A stretch of DNA of 64,000 nt from assembly GCF_016918855.1 (NCBI RefSeq), contig NZ_JADKYB010000025.1:1-64000 (forward strand). The letters are read 5' to 3'. Of this stretch, positions 10,201 to 17,282 are shown in pieces. Made by a program: the position numbers and the translations under genes. The stretch is from Actinacidiphila acididurans (lineage in GTDB: Bacteria; Actinomycetota; Actinomycetes; Streptomycetales; Streptomycetaceae). How positions within the stretch are numbered: the stretch's first letter is position 1; each line of letters begins with the position of its first letter. Under the pieces are notes generated by a model. It ran no database searches, was not told where the DNA came from, and saw only the letters and a program-made list of their open reading frames with translations.

Positions 10201-11935
10201 CATCGGGGCGTACGAAGAAGGCGAAGGCGCGTTCGGTCGCCGCGGTCAGCTCGGCGGCCAGCTCCGACTCGACCCGCTCGAGCGCGGCCAGGTCGAGCTG
10301 GGGCAGTTCCCGCAGCGTACGGGTGCGGCCCTGGGCTGCGCGCAGTTCCGCGAGCAGACGCGTCCATGCCTCGGTGTCGTCGGGCGGCTCGCCGTGCGAG
10401 CGGCGGACCAGCGCGGCGGCCTCCGCCCGGGCCTGTTCCAGCGCCTGCGCTGCGCGGGCGGCCAGCCCCCTGATCCGGGCCTGCTCCGCGACCATCTCCT
10501 CGGCGCAGTGCCGCAGTTCGTCGAGCGGTTCGAGCAGGCCGGTGTCGGCGAGCCAGTAGTGGCGGTCCGCCGCCTTGGCACAGGCGTCCAGGACCAGCTC
10601 CGGGGTCGCGGCCGGCTGCTCCTGCCGAGCGGCGCTCGCCGTGCGGACCACGTCCAGGCAGTCGGCGATCCCGCGTACCAGGTCGGCGTTGCCGATCCGG
10701 GCCAGCGGGCCGTCGCCGACCGGCTGGGCCGCGGCGTGGTCGGCGGACTGGAACGGCGTCTGCCACCGCTGGAGTTCGTGCGCGTGGACCGGCTCGCGGT
10801 CCGGCTTGAGCAGGACGAGCGTGCCGTCCGGGAGCAGGGTGTGCGCGGCGCCGTGCAGTGCGGCGGCCGCCTCGCGGCGCACGGTGTTCCACGGCAGCAG
10901 CAGGACCTGGGCGCGGCCCGGCCGGCGCAGGACGTAGAGCAGGTCCTCGCCGTTGGGCGACGGCAGCACCTTCTCGAACCGCAGGCCGTCGGAGCCGCCC
11001 TCGCCCTCCGTCCGGAAGGAGCGGTGGGTGCCGTCCGCCAGCTCGTACCCTCGGGGGAACAGCAGGCCCTGCTCGGCCGGGAGCAGCCGGGCACCGTGGC
11101 GGAGCGAGTCCTGTCGGCGGACCGCTCCCGTACGGGTGTTGACGACCAGGTAGCGATCGGCCGGCTCGTTGTACGGGCGCACCCGTAGCAGCAGCAGCGG
11201 CCCTGCCTCGGCGTACGCGACCACGGCGTCCGCCAGGCTCTGCAGGGGCTCGTCGACCGGCTCCTCGAAGATCAGCCGGTCGCCGGGGACGGCCCGTACC
11301 GCGAGGACGCCACCGGTGGTGGCGACGGTGACCGCGCCCTCGCCGCCCTCGACCCGGATCCGGCCGCGGTCGTGGTGCTCGCGCCCGGTCGTCGTCCAGG
11401 GCAGCTCGTGGACGGGGGGCTGCGGGAGGTCGCGTTCGCCGTGGTTGCCCAGGTACTCGACGCGGTCCTGCGCCAGCTGCCAGCTGAGCACCCGCTGGTC
11501 GCCCTCGTTCTCGCCGGTGCGGAACACCGCGAGCAGCACGCCCGCCGGCGTGCGCACCAGGTCGGCGAGCCTGGCCTCCCGGTAGTAGCGCAGCAGCTCG
11601 GCCAGGTCGCGGTGGAAGCGCTCGTCGTCCAGCAGGCCGGGAACCGCGTCCGGGGCCAGCGCCGAGCCGTCCGGGGCGTGCAGCGAGAGCAGGCCCGCGC
11701 CGAGGTCCGGCGCGGTGGTCCCCAGCAGCAGGATGCCCGGCCGGACCGCGACGACGCCGCAGGCGACGCCCTCACCGGCGGTGCGCAGCCGTGCCGAGCC
11801 GACCAGCTCCAGCCCGCGCGATCCGAACGCCTCCTGGCGCCGGGTGTTCAACTCTGCCGCCCGCCGCCCCAGTTCCTCCGCGCGCTCGACGAGCCGCGCC
11901 CGCAGGATCTGGTACGTGCCGCCCGCGACGCCCAT
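7166..11935 (-). CDS. Giant DUF3686-type AAA ATPase ('DNA repair ATPase')
   Basis: Predicted cytoplasmic ATPase of 1589 residues. The N-terminal third looks like a DUF3686 beta-rich region; the middle is a long Ala/Arg/Glu-rich helical region, probably coiled coil; the C-terminal third carries an AAA module with Walker A PPGYGKTT (Lys1258) and Walker B LLHVDDIQ. I chose ATG 11935, which is preceded by GGGGAAGAGG; a longer frame to 12034 would read through an inverted repeat. It is the last gene of a same-strand set with a flotillin and a YqiJ-like protein, an association recurring in bacteria as I recall it. The usual annotation is 'DNA repair ATPase', but nothing in the sequence proves a repair role. 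Confidence 0.75.
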   Translation of the reverse strand: MGVAGGTYQILRARLVERAEELGRRAAELNTRRQEAFGSRGLELVGSARLRTAGEGVACGVVAVRPGILLLGTTAPDLGAGLLSLHAPDGSALAPDAVPGLLDDERFHRDLAELLRYYREARLADLVRTPAGVLLAVFRTGENEGDQRVLSWQLAQDRVEYLGNHGERDLPQPPVHELPWTTTGREHHDRGRIRVEGGEGAVTVATTGGVLAVRAVPGDRLIFEEPVDEPLQSLADAVVAYAEAGPLLLLRVRPYNEPADRYLVVNTRTGAVRRQDSLRHGARLLPAEQGLLFPRGYELADGTHRSFRTEGEGGSDGLRFEKVLPSPNGEDLLYVLRRPGRAQVLLLPWNTVRREAAAALHGAAHTLLPDGTLVLLKPDREPVHAHELQRWQTPFQSADHAAAQPVGDGPLARIGNADLVRGIADCLDVVRTASAARQEQPAATPELVLDACAKAADRHYWLADTGLLEPLDELRHCAEEMVAEQARIRGLAARAAQALEQARAEAAALVRRSHGEPPDDTEAWTRLLAELRAAQGRTRTLRELPQLDLAALERVESELAAELTAATERAFAFFVRPDAFAAPLAAAQGAAEDAETVPTAAEAAQLADRLTAQADALMTVNDLVTGAVAADPAMGTAVLLAIGEVLAAVNRARAILANRRRALLDAEHRAAHAAESALLVQATAAALAAADSPAACDDHLARLLLRVDALEARFAEAEDLAADLELRREEIRQSFATRRQSLLDEAAARADRITASARRALDTLRRRLTALASAADIHAAEAADPMAVRVRAAAGELRGLDDGTRAQELEDELRGAVRTALRDLRDRIDLSEDGGAGVRLGRHRFAVRREPVELTLRAEGDELAFLVTGTAYRRPAHLPELPAGSEFWTQPLVSESPALYRAEYLAAALLPDVTRETLAQDPLLTQDLLLDQVRRAAERAYEEGYERGVHDHDAARILDALLRLRAGAGLLEHPADVRAAAQLFWAHGAGDPQRAAWRRRARSLAQARDRFGSGGTTQPLTDLAAELSDAIEEFHARAGLPRPPRAGGYLAAELADPHEGFASGAAARTLLDGFRHTDAAPTLAADLQALAGDLPARHQLATAWLGAYAGTRGDDDGLAEAVAHLCAPDLPRHEITAPVGETVTGLLGDHSRIRDGQLTVRIDDLPYRARVFREERAPAFRSFQRRRAEVLAAERARLRLDDYRPRPLDGFVRNQLIDQVYLPLVGDSLAKQLGTIDTAASTDRSGLLLLLSPPGYGKTTLLEYVADRLGLLMVRVDGPALGAGTTSLDPDRAPDAAARREVEKIVFALEAGSNVLLHVDDIQHVSAELLQRFIPLCDSQRRIEAVSDGVARTYDLRGRRFAVCLAGNPHTANGQRFAVPDMLANRADVWNLGEVLTAHHQELFALSFLENTLAANPVLAPLAGADPADLRLLIALADGDPTAQPDRLTRAVPELDRAVATLSRLRRVQRTVLAVNGAYIASAAQEDADRTEPPFQLQGSYRTMARLAARIDPAQSEADIEALIDDHYLAEARTLGGAAEANLLKLAHLRGRATPEQAARWRALCVGYVTGGWSSQPSSLAPNTAVSKV

Positions 11936-11964
11936 GCCTCTTCCCCATGTCCCTTTGTCGGTCC

Positions 11965-12039
11965 AGGCCGTGTCTGACGAATTTCGCCTGTCCCGCGACG
12001 CCCTGGCGGGCGAACGGCGCTCTTTGTCAGACACGACCT
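11965..12039. repeat. MITE-like 17-bp imperfect inverted repeat element
   Basis: The arm 11965-11981 (core GTGTCTGAC) and the arm 12023-12039 (core GTCAGACAC) are inverted copies with 2 mismatches in 17 bp, 41 bp apart; the interior contains a small GC-rich dyad. The element fills most of the gap between the flotillin stop and the ATPase start. It could be a miniature or decayed transposable element, a processing or attenuation hairpin between the two genes, or both. Confidence 0.55.
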
Positions 12040-12059
12040 TGTACGTGACGACCCCGCGC

Positions 12060-14132
12060 CTACTTCTGGTCGCCGCTCGTGCTTCCCGTGCCGTTGGTGC
12101 CGTTCGTACCGCTCGTACCGTTGACGAGCCGGGCCGGGTCCAGCGGCAGCGTGCCGTCGGGCGTACCGCCGCCCAGCAGCTTCAGCAGCAGGGCCAGGTT
12201 CCAGGGGCCACCGGCGGCAAGGGACTTCAGCACGTCCGTGGCGTCGTCGCTGAAGCTCTTCTCGCCGCTGAGCCAGTCCGCGCCCAGGGCCTTGACCGTC
12301 TCCGAGCCCTGTACGGCGCCGTCGATGGATTTACCGAAGGACACCGCGCCCACCAGCCGTTCCAGGAACACGCTGTCGCCGCCCACGATGTCGATGTCCG
12401 CGCTCTCCAGTCCGGCGGCCAGCACTGCCGCCTGCGCCTCGGCGACCTTGGCCTGGATCTCCAACGTGGCCAGCCGGACCTCCTTGTCGGCGGCCAGCCG
12501 CAGCCGGAACTCCTCGTGGGATCGCGAGACCTCGTCCAGCGCGGCCATCGCCGCCGCCTTCTTCTCCAGGCCGGCCGCCTCGCCCAGCAGCTTCTCCCGG
12601 ATACCCGCCGCCTCCGCGTTCGCCTTGCTCTGCGCGACCGCGGCTTCGGCCAGTCCCACCTTCTCGATCGCGGCCGCCTTCTCCTTCAGGCCGGCCGCCT
12701 CGCCCTCCAGCAGGGCCCGCGCCCCGGCGGCCTCGGCCAGGGCCTGTCGCTCCGCCACCTCGGCCTGTGCCAGGCCGGCCGCGCCCGCGAGCGCGCGCTC
12801 GCCCTGCGCGCGCTGCGCATCGGCGGCGGCCTCCAGCTCGGCCCTCTTCTGCCCGGCCTCGGCCAGCACCAGTTGCTCCTTGGCCCGCAGGTGCGCGGCC
12901 TGCTCGGCGGCCTCGGCCGCCTTGATGTCCTTGACGAGCTGTTTCTGCGCCTCGGCCTCGGCGGCGATGATCAGGCTCTGCCGGGTGCGCTCGGCCTCCT
13001 GGACGACGCGGACCCGCTTGATCTCCTCCTCCTGCTCGGCGACCGTGCGCTCCACGGCGATCCGCTCGCGCACCACGTCGGCGACGCCGCGGCGCTCCAC
13101 CTCGACCTCCTTCTCCATCCCGGCCTTGGCGAGCTGCACCTCCCGGTCCCGGTTGACGACCTCCAGCAGCCGGTCCTTCTCGATCCGCTCGGTCTCCACC
13201 GCGAGCACCCGCTCCCGGTTCTTCCCCGCCACCGCGATCTCCCGCTGCTGGTTCTCCCGCTGCACGCCGAGCAGTTCCTCGGTCCGCAGCAGTGCGCTGT
13301 GCGCCTTCAGCCGCTCCTCCTCCTGGACCGTCGCGGTGGCCGCCTCCTCCTGCGCCCGCAGCGTCTCGACGCCCTTGCGCTGCCGGATCTCCGCCTCCTC
13401 GCGCCGCCGCTCGAGTTCGAGCACCGCCTCGCGGGCGTCCACGTCCTGGCGGGTGATCTCCATCTGCTCGTTGCGCTGGAAGTCGTTGGTGCGGATGTGT
13501 TCCAGCGCGGTCAGTTCGGTGATCTTGCGGATGCCCTGGGCGTCCAGGATGTTGGACGGGTCCAGTTGCGACATCGGGGTCTGTTCCAGGTGGTCGATCG
13601 CGGCGTCCTCCAGGTGGTAGCCGTTGAGGTCGGTGCCGATGGCGGCCACGATGCGGTCCCGGAACTCCTCCCGGTGGGTGTAGAGGTCGGCGAAGTCGAG
13701 TTGCTTGCCGACGGTCCGCAGCGCCTCGGCGAACTTCGCGCTGAACAGGGTCTGCAACGTCTCCTGGTGACTGGCCCGCTCGGTGCCGATGGCCTGGGCG
13801 ACCTTGATGACGTCCTCGATCGTCTTGTTGACCCGTACGAAGAAGGTGATCTGGATGTCGGCGCGGATGTTGTCCTTGCAGATCATGCCCTCCCGGCCGG
13901 TCCGGACGATCTCGATGGTCTTCACCGAGATGTCCATGACCTCCGCGCGGTGCAGCATCGGGAGAACCACCGCGCCGGTGAAGGTCACCGTGGCTCCCTT
14001 GGGGCGGGAGATGATCAGGGCCTCGCCCTGCACCACCTTGCGGAACATGCGGCCGAAGAGCAGCAGTGTGCCCAGGCCGATGAGCAGGAGGACGGCGACG
14101 AGAACACCGACACCGATGGTGACGACAGACAT
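12060..14132 (-). CDS. Flotillin-family SPFH/band-7 protein
   Basis: Membrane-scaffold protein of 690 residues (YqiK/flotillin type). ATG 14132 has GAGGGAA upstream. An N-terminal membrane helix (VGVLVAVLLLIGLGTLLLFG) is followed by the SPFH domain (about 25-210, EALIISRPKGATVTF onward), a very long Glu/Ala/Arg-rich coiled coil (about 230-570) and a Gly/Thr/Asn-rich C-terminus with NGTSGTNGTNGTG. Family members oligomerise in detergent-resistant membrane domains. The neighbours, a YqiJ-like protein upstream and a DUF3686 ATPase downstream, suggest a membrane stress or scaffold complex. The gene is probably co-transcribed with both. Confidence 0.88.
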   Translation of the reverse strand: MSVVTIGVGVLVAVLLLIGLGTLLLFGRMFRKVVQGEALIISRPKGATVTFTGAVVLPMLHRAEVMDISVKTIEIVRTGREGMICKDNIRADIQITFFVRVNKTIEDVIKVAQAIGTERASHQETLQTLFSAKFAEALRTVGKQLDFADLYTHREEFRDRIVAAIGTDLNGYHLEDAAIDHLEQTPMSQLDPSNILDAQGIRKITELTALEHIRTNDFQRNEQMEITRQDVDAREAVLELERRREEAEIRQRKGVETLRAQEEAATATVQEEERLKAHSALLRTEELLGVQRENQQREIAVAGKNRERVLAVETERIEKDRLLEVVNRDREVQLAKAGMEKEVEVERRGVADVVRERIAVERTVAEQEEEIKRVRVVQEAERTRQSLIIAAEAEAQKQLVKDIKAAEAAEQAAHLRAKEQLVLAEAGQKRAELEAAADAQRAQGERALAGAAGLAQAEVAERQALAEAAGARALLEGEAAGLKEKAAAIEKVGLAEAAVAQSKANAEAAGIREKLLGEAAGLEKKAAAMAALDEVSRSHEEFRLRLAADKEVRLATLEIQAKVAEAQAAVLAAGLESADIDIVGGDSVFLERLVGAVSFGKSIDGAVQGSETVKALGADWLSGEKSFSDDATDVLKSLAAGGPWNLALLLKLLGGGTPDGTLPLDPARLVNGTSGTNGTNGTGSTSGDQK

Positions 14133-14262
14133 GGCGGTTCCCTCGGACTGAGCTGATCGCGAATGATGAGGAAAGGGTGGAAAAGGCGACTGGGCACGCC
14201 GATGAGCGCGCCGTACGACGCGGATGTGACGCCGCGTCATCGCGCGAAGGCGTGCTCCGGCC

Positions 14263-14994
14263 TCAGCCGGTGGACGGCGGAGCGGGCATGACCCGGAAGA
14301 ACTCGCCCTCGGCGTCGTAGTCGTAGATGAGCGCGGACATCCCCGTCCGCAGGTGGTGACCCGGCCCGGCCGCGTCGTCGGGGCTCTGCCGCACCTGCAC
14401 CACCGCCGAGGACCCGTCGGCGGCGCGGACCTCGGCCTGTCCGAAGTCCGGCCCGACCCGCCCGGTGCGGATCACGCACTCCAGGCCCACGAAGTCCTGC
14501 CGGGAGGGCGGCGGAAGCGGCTCGGGCATCAGCCGCCGCAGCGGCCATACGAGCAGGCGGGCCCCCAGCCACCCGCCGGCCAGGGCCGGCACGAGGAGCA
14601 CCCACCCGGCGACGCCGCCCAGCCATTCCCGCCCGGTCAGCGCGGTGAACCAGGCGAAGGCCACCACGAGCGACACCGCCACCGTGACCGGCACCCCGCT
14701 CAGGCCCAGCCCCCGCGCCAGCCCTGCACGGCCCCGCAGGCCCGCGATGCGACCGTGGCCGTGGCCGTGACCATGGCCATGACCGTGGCCATGACCGGTG
14801 TGCCCCCCGCCGTGGCCGTGGTGTCCGCCGGATCCGCCGTGACCGCCACCGTGACCGCCACCGTGACCGCCGCGCGCGCCGGGCAGATGCGCTCCCCCGA
14901 CGAGCACCAGCCCCCAGTAGCCCGCCACCACGACCAGGGCGAAACTGAAGATCACGGTCGGAAATCCCGTGACCGCCCCCACAAAGCCACGCAC
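14263..14994 (-). CDS. YqiJ-like membrane protein with C-terminal OB-like domain and His/Gly-rich loop
   Basis: Predicted membrane partner of flotillin, 243 residues, GTG start. The first helix (FPTVIFSFALVVVAGYWGLVLVG) resembles the YqiJ N-terminus. Further hydrophobic helices lie at about 100-150, and a C-terminal soluble beta-rich domain (DFVGLECVIRTGRVG onward) resembles the NfeD/YqiJ OB fold. Between helix 1 and helix 2 is a Gly/His-only stretch of about 40-45 residues (HGGGHGGGHGG, then GHGHGHGHGHGH), encoded by short DNA repeats at about 14755-14871. Such a loop could bind Zn, Ni or Cu; this is inference. YqiJ-like proteins normally accompany flotillins. Confidence 0.72.
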   Translation of the reverse strand: MRGFVGAVTGFPTVIFSFALVVVAGYWGLVLVGGAHLPGARGGHGGGHGGGHGGSGGHHGHGGGHTGHGHGHGHGHGHGHGRIAGLRGRAGLARGLGLSGVPVTVAVSLVVAFAWFTALTGREWLGGVAGWVLLVPALAGGWLGARLLVWPLRRLMPEPLPPPSRQDFVGLECVIRTGRVGPDFGQAEVRAADGSSAVVQVRQSPDDAAGPGHHLRTGMSALIYDYDAEGEFFRVMPAPPSTG

Positions 14995-15202
14995 TGCGCT
15001 CGCCTGCCTCTGCTTCCCCCCGGACGGCCACGCTCCGTGAGCCGCACGCGTCAGGGTGGCACCACGCCCCTTCCCGCGCAGTGCCTGATCCCGGCAGTCT
15101 TCAGGGTGCCTTCACATCCGGGAACACCTCACAACGAGCCCGCGTCGTACCGCGCACGAGGTGGTCGGCGGCTGCTTCGCCTCCCCCGGCCATCCATCGA
15201 TA

Positions 15203-15235
15203 TATAATGAGAGCCATCATTGATATCAAGGATGG
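15203..15235 (+). promoter_or_regulatory. vapBC promoter and autoregulatory operator
   Basis: TATAAT at 15203-15208 is a good -10 hexamer. It is followed by a near-perfect 22-bp palindrome at 15214-15235 centred on TTGATATCAA (20 of 22 positions symmetric), just upstream of the antitoxin ATG. A related half-site (CCATCGATAT) overlaps the -10 side. This layout fits VapB/VapBC autorepression. Confidence 0.65.
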
Positions 15236-15243
15236 TGGCCCAG

Positions 15244-15459
15244 ATGAGTCGCACCGTGATCGACCTTGACGACGACCTGCTGGCCGACGTGGCCCAAGCG
15301 CTCGGAACGAGCACCAAGAAGGACACCGTCAACACAGCCTTGCGCGAGGTTCTGGACAACCGCAGACGCGCCCTGGCTCTGACCCGGCTGCGCGCCTCGG
15401 CCGGCGAGGGCGGCTTCGACCTGGACCTGTTCGACGACAAGGGGACCTACCGCCGGTGA
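15244..15459 (+). CDS. vapB: VapB-type antitoxin (ribbon-helix-helix)
   Basis: Antitoxin of 71 residues. The N-terminus SRTVIDLDDDLLADVAQALG followed by TKKDTVNTALREVL is the typical VapB DNA-binding ribbon-helix-helix. The acidic/aromatic C-terminus (GGFDLDLFDDKGTYRR) would wrap the toxin. ATG 15244 fits the family start; an earlier in-frame codon at 15220 lies inside the operator. The stop overlaps the toxin start by 4 bp (GTGA), implying translational coupling. It would neutralise VapC and repress its own promoter through the palindrome just upstream. Confidence 0.88.
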   Translation: MSRTVIDLDDDLLADVAQALGTSTKKDTVNTALREVLDNRRRALALTRLRASAGEGGFDLDLFDDKGTYRR

Positions 15460-15878
15460 GCGCGGCACAATTCCTGATCGACACCAGCGCGCTGGCCCGC
15501 TTCCTCCGCGGGGACGCCGAGCAGTACGGCTGGGACCGGGCGGCCACGGCAGGACTCATCGCGACCTGCCCGATCACCGACCTGGAGTTCTTCTACAGCG
15601 CGCGATCCGCCGAGGACCGTGCCCAGGGCATCGAGGACGTACGACTGCTCTTCGGCTGGGTGCCGGTCGACGACCGGGCCTACGACCGGGCCTGGCAGGT
15701 TCAGGACGTGCTCACCAGGAAGGGACAGCACCGCGGCGCGGGCCCCGTGGACCTGGTGGTCGCGGCGACCGCGGAGCTCCAGGGACTGACCCTCCTGCAC
15801 CGCGACCGCGACTTCGAATGCATCGCCGCGGTCACCGGGCAGCCTCTCCAGTGGTACGGCCCGGACCCCGGAAAATAG
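15456..15878 (+). CDS. vapC: VapC-type PIN-domain ribonuclease toxin
   Basis: PIN-domain endoribonuclease toxin of 140 residues. The acidic metal-binding residues expected for the family are all present: Asp9 (FLIDTSAL), Glu44 (TDLEFFYSA), Asp99 (GPVDLVVAATA) and Asp117 (LLHRDRDF), so the toxin looks intact. VapC toxins cleave tRNA or rRNA; the target here cannot be deduced. It is translationally coupled to vapB. A 105-bp gap without recognisable features follows. Confidence 0.9.
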   Translation: MSAAQFLIDTSALARFLRGDAEQYGWDRAATAGLIATCPITDLEFFYSARSAEDRAQGIEDVRLLFGWVPVDDRAYDRAWQVQDVLTRKGQHRGAGPVDLVVAATAELQGLTLLHRDRDFECIAAVTGQPLQWYGPDPGK

Positions 15879-15983
15879 GCCGGCGGCGCGGCGGCCAGAA
15901 CCTGTGGCGCGCAGCCCGGACGAAGTTCCGCAAGCCGCGCCCGGGGCTACCGCCCGGTAGCTGCGGTCTGGCAGGCTTTCGGC

Positions 15984-17189
15984 ATGTCACAGCGTGCTGC
16001 CGACCGGGCGAGGTACGACCGGGCCACGGCTCAATTGGACGCGCCGCTGGCGCTGGTGGACCTGGCGGCGTTTGATGCGAACGCGGCGGATCTGGTGCGG
16101 CGGGCGGGGGGCAAGCCGATTCGGGTCGCCTCCAAGTCGGTGCGCTGCCGGGCGCTGCTGGAACGGGTGCTGGGTCGCGAGGGGTTCGCGGGGGTCATGT
16201 CGTTCACGCTCGCCGAGTCGCTGTGGCTGGCCCGGGAAGGGTTCGGCGATGTGCTGCTGGCCTATCCCTCCCCCGACCGCGACGGGTTCGCCGAACTGAC
16301 CGCCGACGCCAAGGCGGCCGGTGCGGTGACGGTGATGGTGGACGACCCGGGGCAGCTCGACCTGATCGACGCGGCCCGCGGCGCGGACGGCACGCAGGAG
16401 ATCCGGGTCTGCCTCGAACTCGACACCAGCCTGCGGAAGCTGGGCGGGCGGGTGCGAATCGGCGCGCTGCGCTCCCCGCTGCACGCCCCGGAGCGGCTGG
16501 CCGCGCTGGCCCGTACGGTGGCGGCCCGGCCTGGCTTCCGGGTGGTGGGGATCATGGGCTACGAGGGGCACATCGCCGGGGTCGGGGACGCGCTGGCCGG
16601 GCGGCCGGGCCGCTCGCTGGCGATCCGCGCCATGCAGACGGTGGCGCGCAAGGAACTGGCGGCCCGGCGCGCGGAGGCGGTACGGGCGGTACGCGCGGTG
16701 GTGCCGGACCTGGAGTTCGTCAACGGCGGTGGCACGGGCAGCGTGGAGTCCACCGCCGCGGAGGATGTGGTCACCGAAATAGCCGCAGGCTCGGGCCTGT
16801 ACGTGCCGCGGCTGTTCGACAACTACCGGTCGTTCCGGGGCCGTCCGGCGGCGCTGTTCGCCCTGCCGGTGGTGCGCCGGCCGGGCGTCGGCGTGGTCAC
16901 GGTGCTCGGCGGCGGCTACCCCGCCTCGGGCGCGATGGGCCGGGACCGGCTGCCGGAGCCGTACCTGCCCGAGGGGCTGGCGTACGACCCGCAGGAGGGG
17001 CCCGGCGAGGTGCAGACGCCGCTGCTGGGCACGGCCGCGGACGACCTGCGCATCGGCGACAAGGTGTGGTTCCGCCATGCCAAGGCCGGTGAACTGTGCG
17101 AACGCTTCGACCGGTTGCACCTGGTGGAGGGCGACCGGGTGACCGCGACCGTGCCGACGTACCGGGGCGAGGGCCGCACGTTCCTCTGA
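15984..17189 (+). CDS. Amino acid deaminase/aldolase (alanine racemase-like PLP enzyme)
   Basis: Fold-type III PLP enzyme of 401 residues. The N-terminal TIM-barrel begins after LDAPLALVDLAAFD, with the PLP lysine in RVASKSVRC (Lys51). The C-terminal beta domain has the D-threonine aldolase-like segment KVWFRHAKAGELCERF, where His and Cys would hold a divalent metal. The family covers D-threonine aldolases and D-serine or amino-acid deaminases; the exact substrate is uncertain. The ribosome site is weak, but the ATG at 15984 gives a family-like N-terminus. It ends facing a strong hairpin at 17248-17275 shared with the convergent DUF2510 gene. Confidence 0.82.
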   Translation: MSQRAADRARYDRATAQLDAPLALVDLAAFDANAADLVRRAGGKPIRVASKSVRCRALLERVLGREGFAGVMSFTLAESLWLAREGFGDVLLAYPSPDRDGFAELTADAKAAGAVTVMVDDPGQLDLIDAARGADGTQEIRVCLELDTSLRKLGGRVRIGALRSPLHAPERLAALARTVAARPGFRVVGIMGYEGHIAGVGDALAGRPGRSLAIRAMQTVARKELAARRAEAVRAVRAVVPDLEFVNGGGTGSVESTAAEDVVTEIAAGSGLYVPRLFDNYRSFRGRPAALFALPVVRRPGVGVVTVLGGGYPASGAMGRDRLPEPYLPEGLAYDPQEGPGEVQTPLLGTAADDLRIGDKVWFRHAKAGELCERFDRLHLVEGDRVTATVPTYRGEGRTFL

Positions 17190-17247
17190 CCCGGGCTCAC
17201 CCCGGGCCGGCCTCGACCGGCCCCGCTCGCCCCCGCAGGGCAGAACG

Positions 17248-17275
17248 GCCCCGGCCACCGAACGGCGGCCGGGGC
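17248..17275. terminator. Bidirectional terminator hairpin
   Basis: Perfect 9-bp stem GCCCCGGCC/GGCCGGGGC with a 10-nt loop that can itself pair (CCG/CGG). It lies between the convergent aldolase and DUF2510 genes. There is no T tract, as is common in these genomes. Confidence 0.65.
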
Positions 17276-17282
17276 TGCGCGC

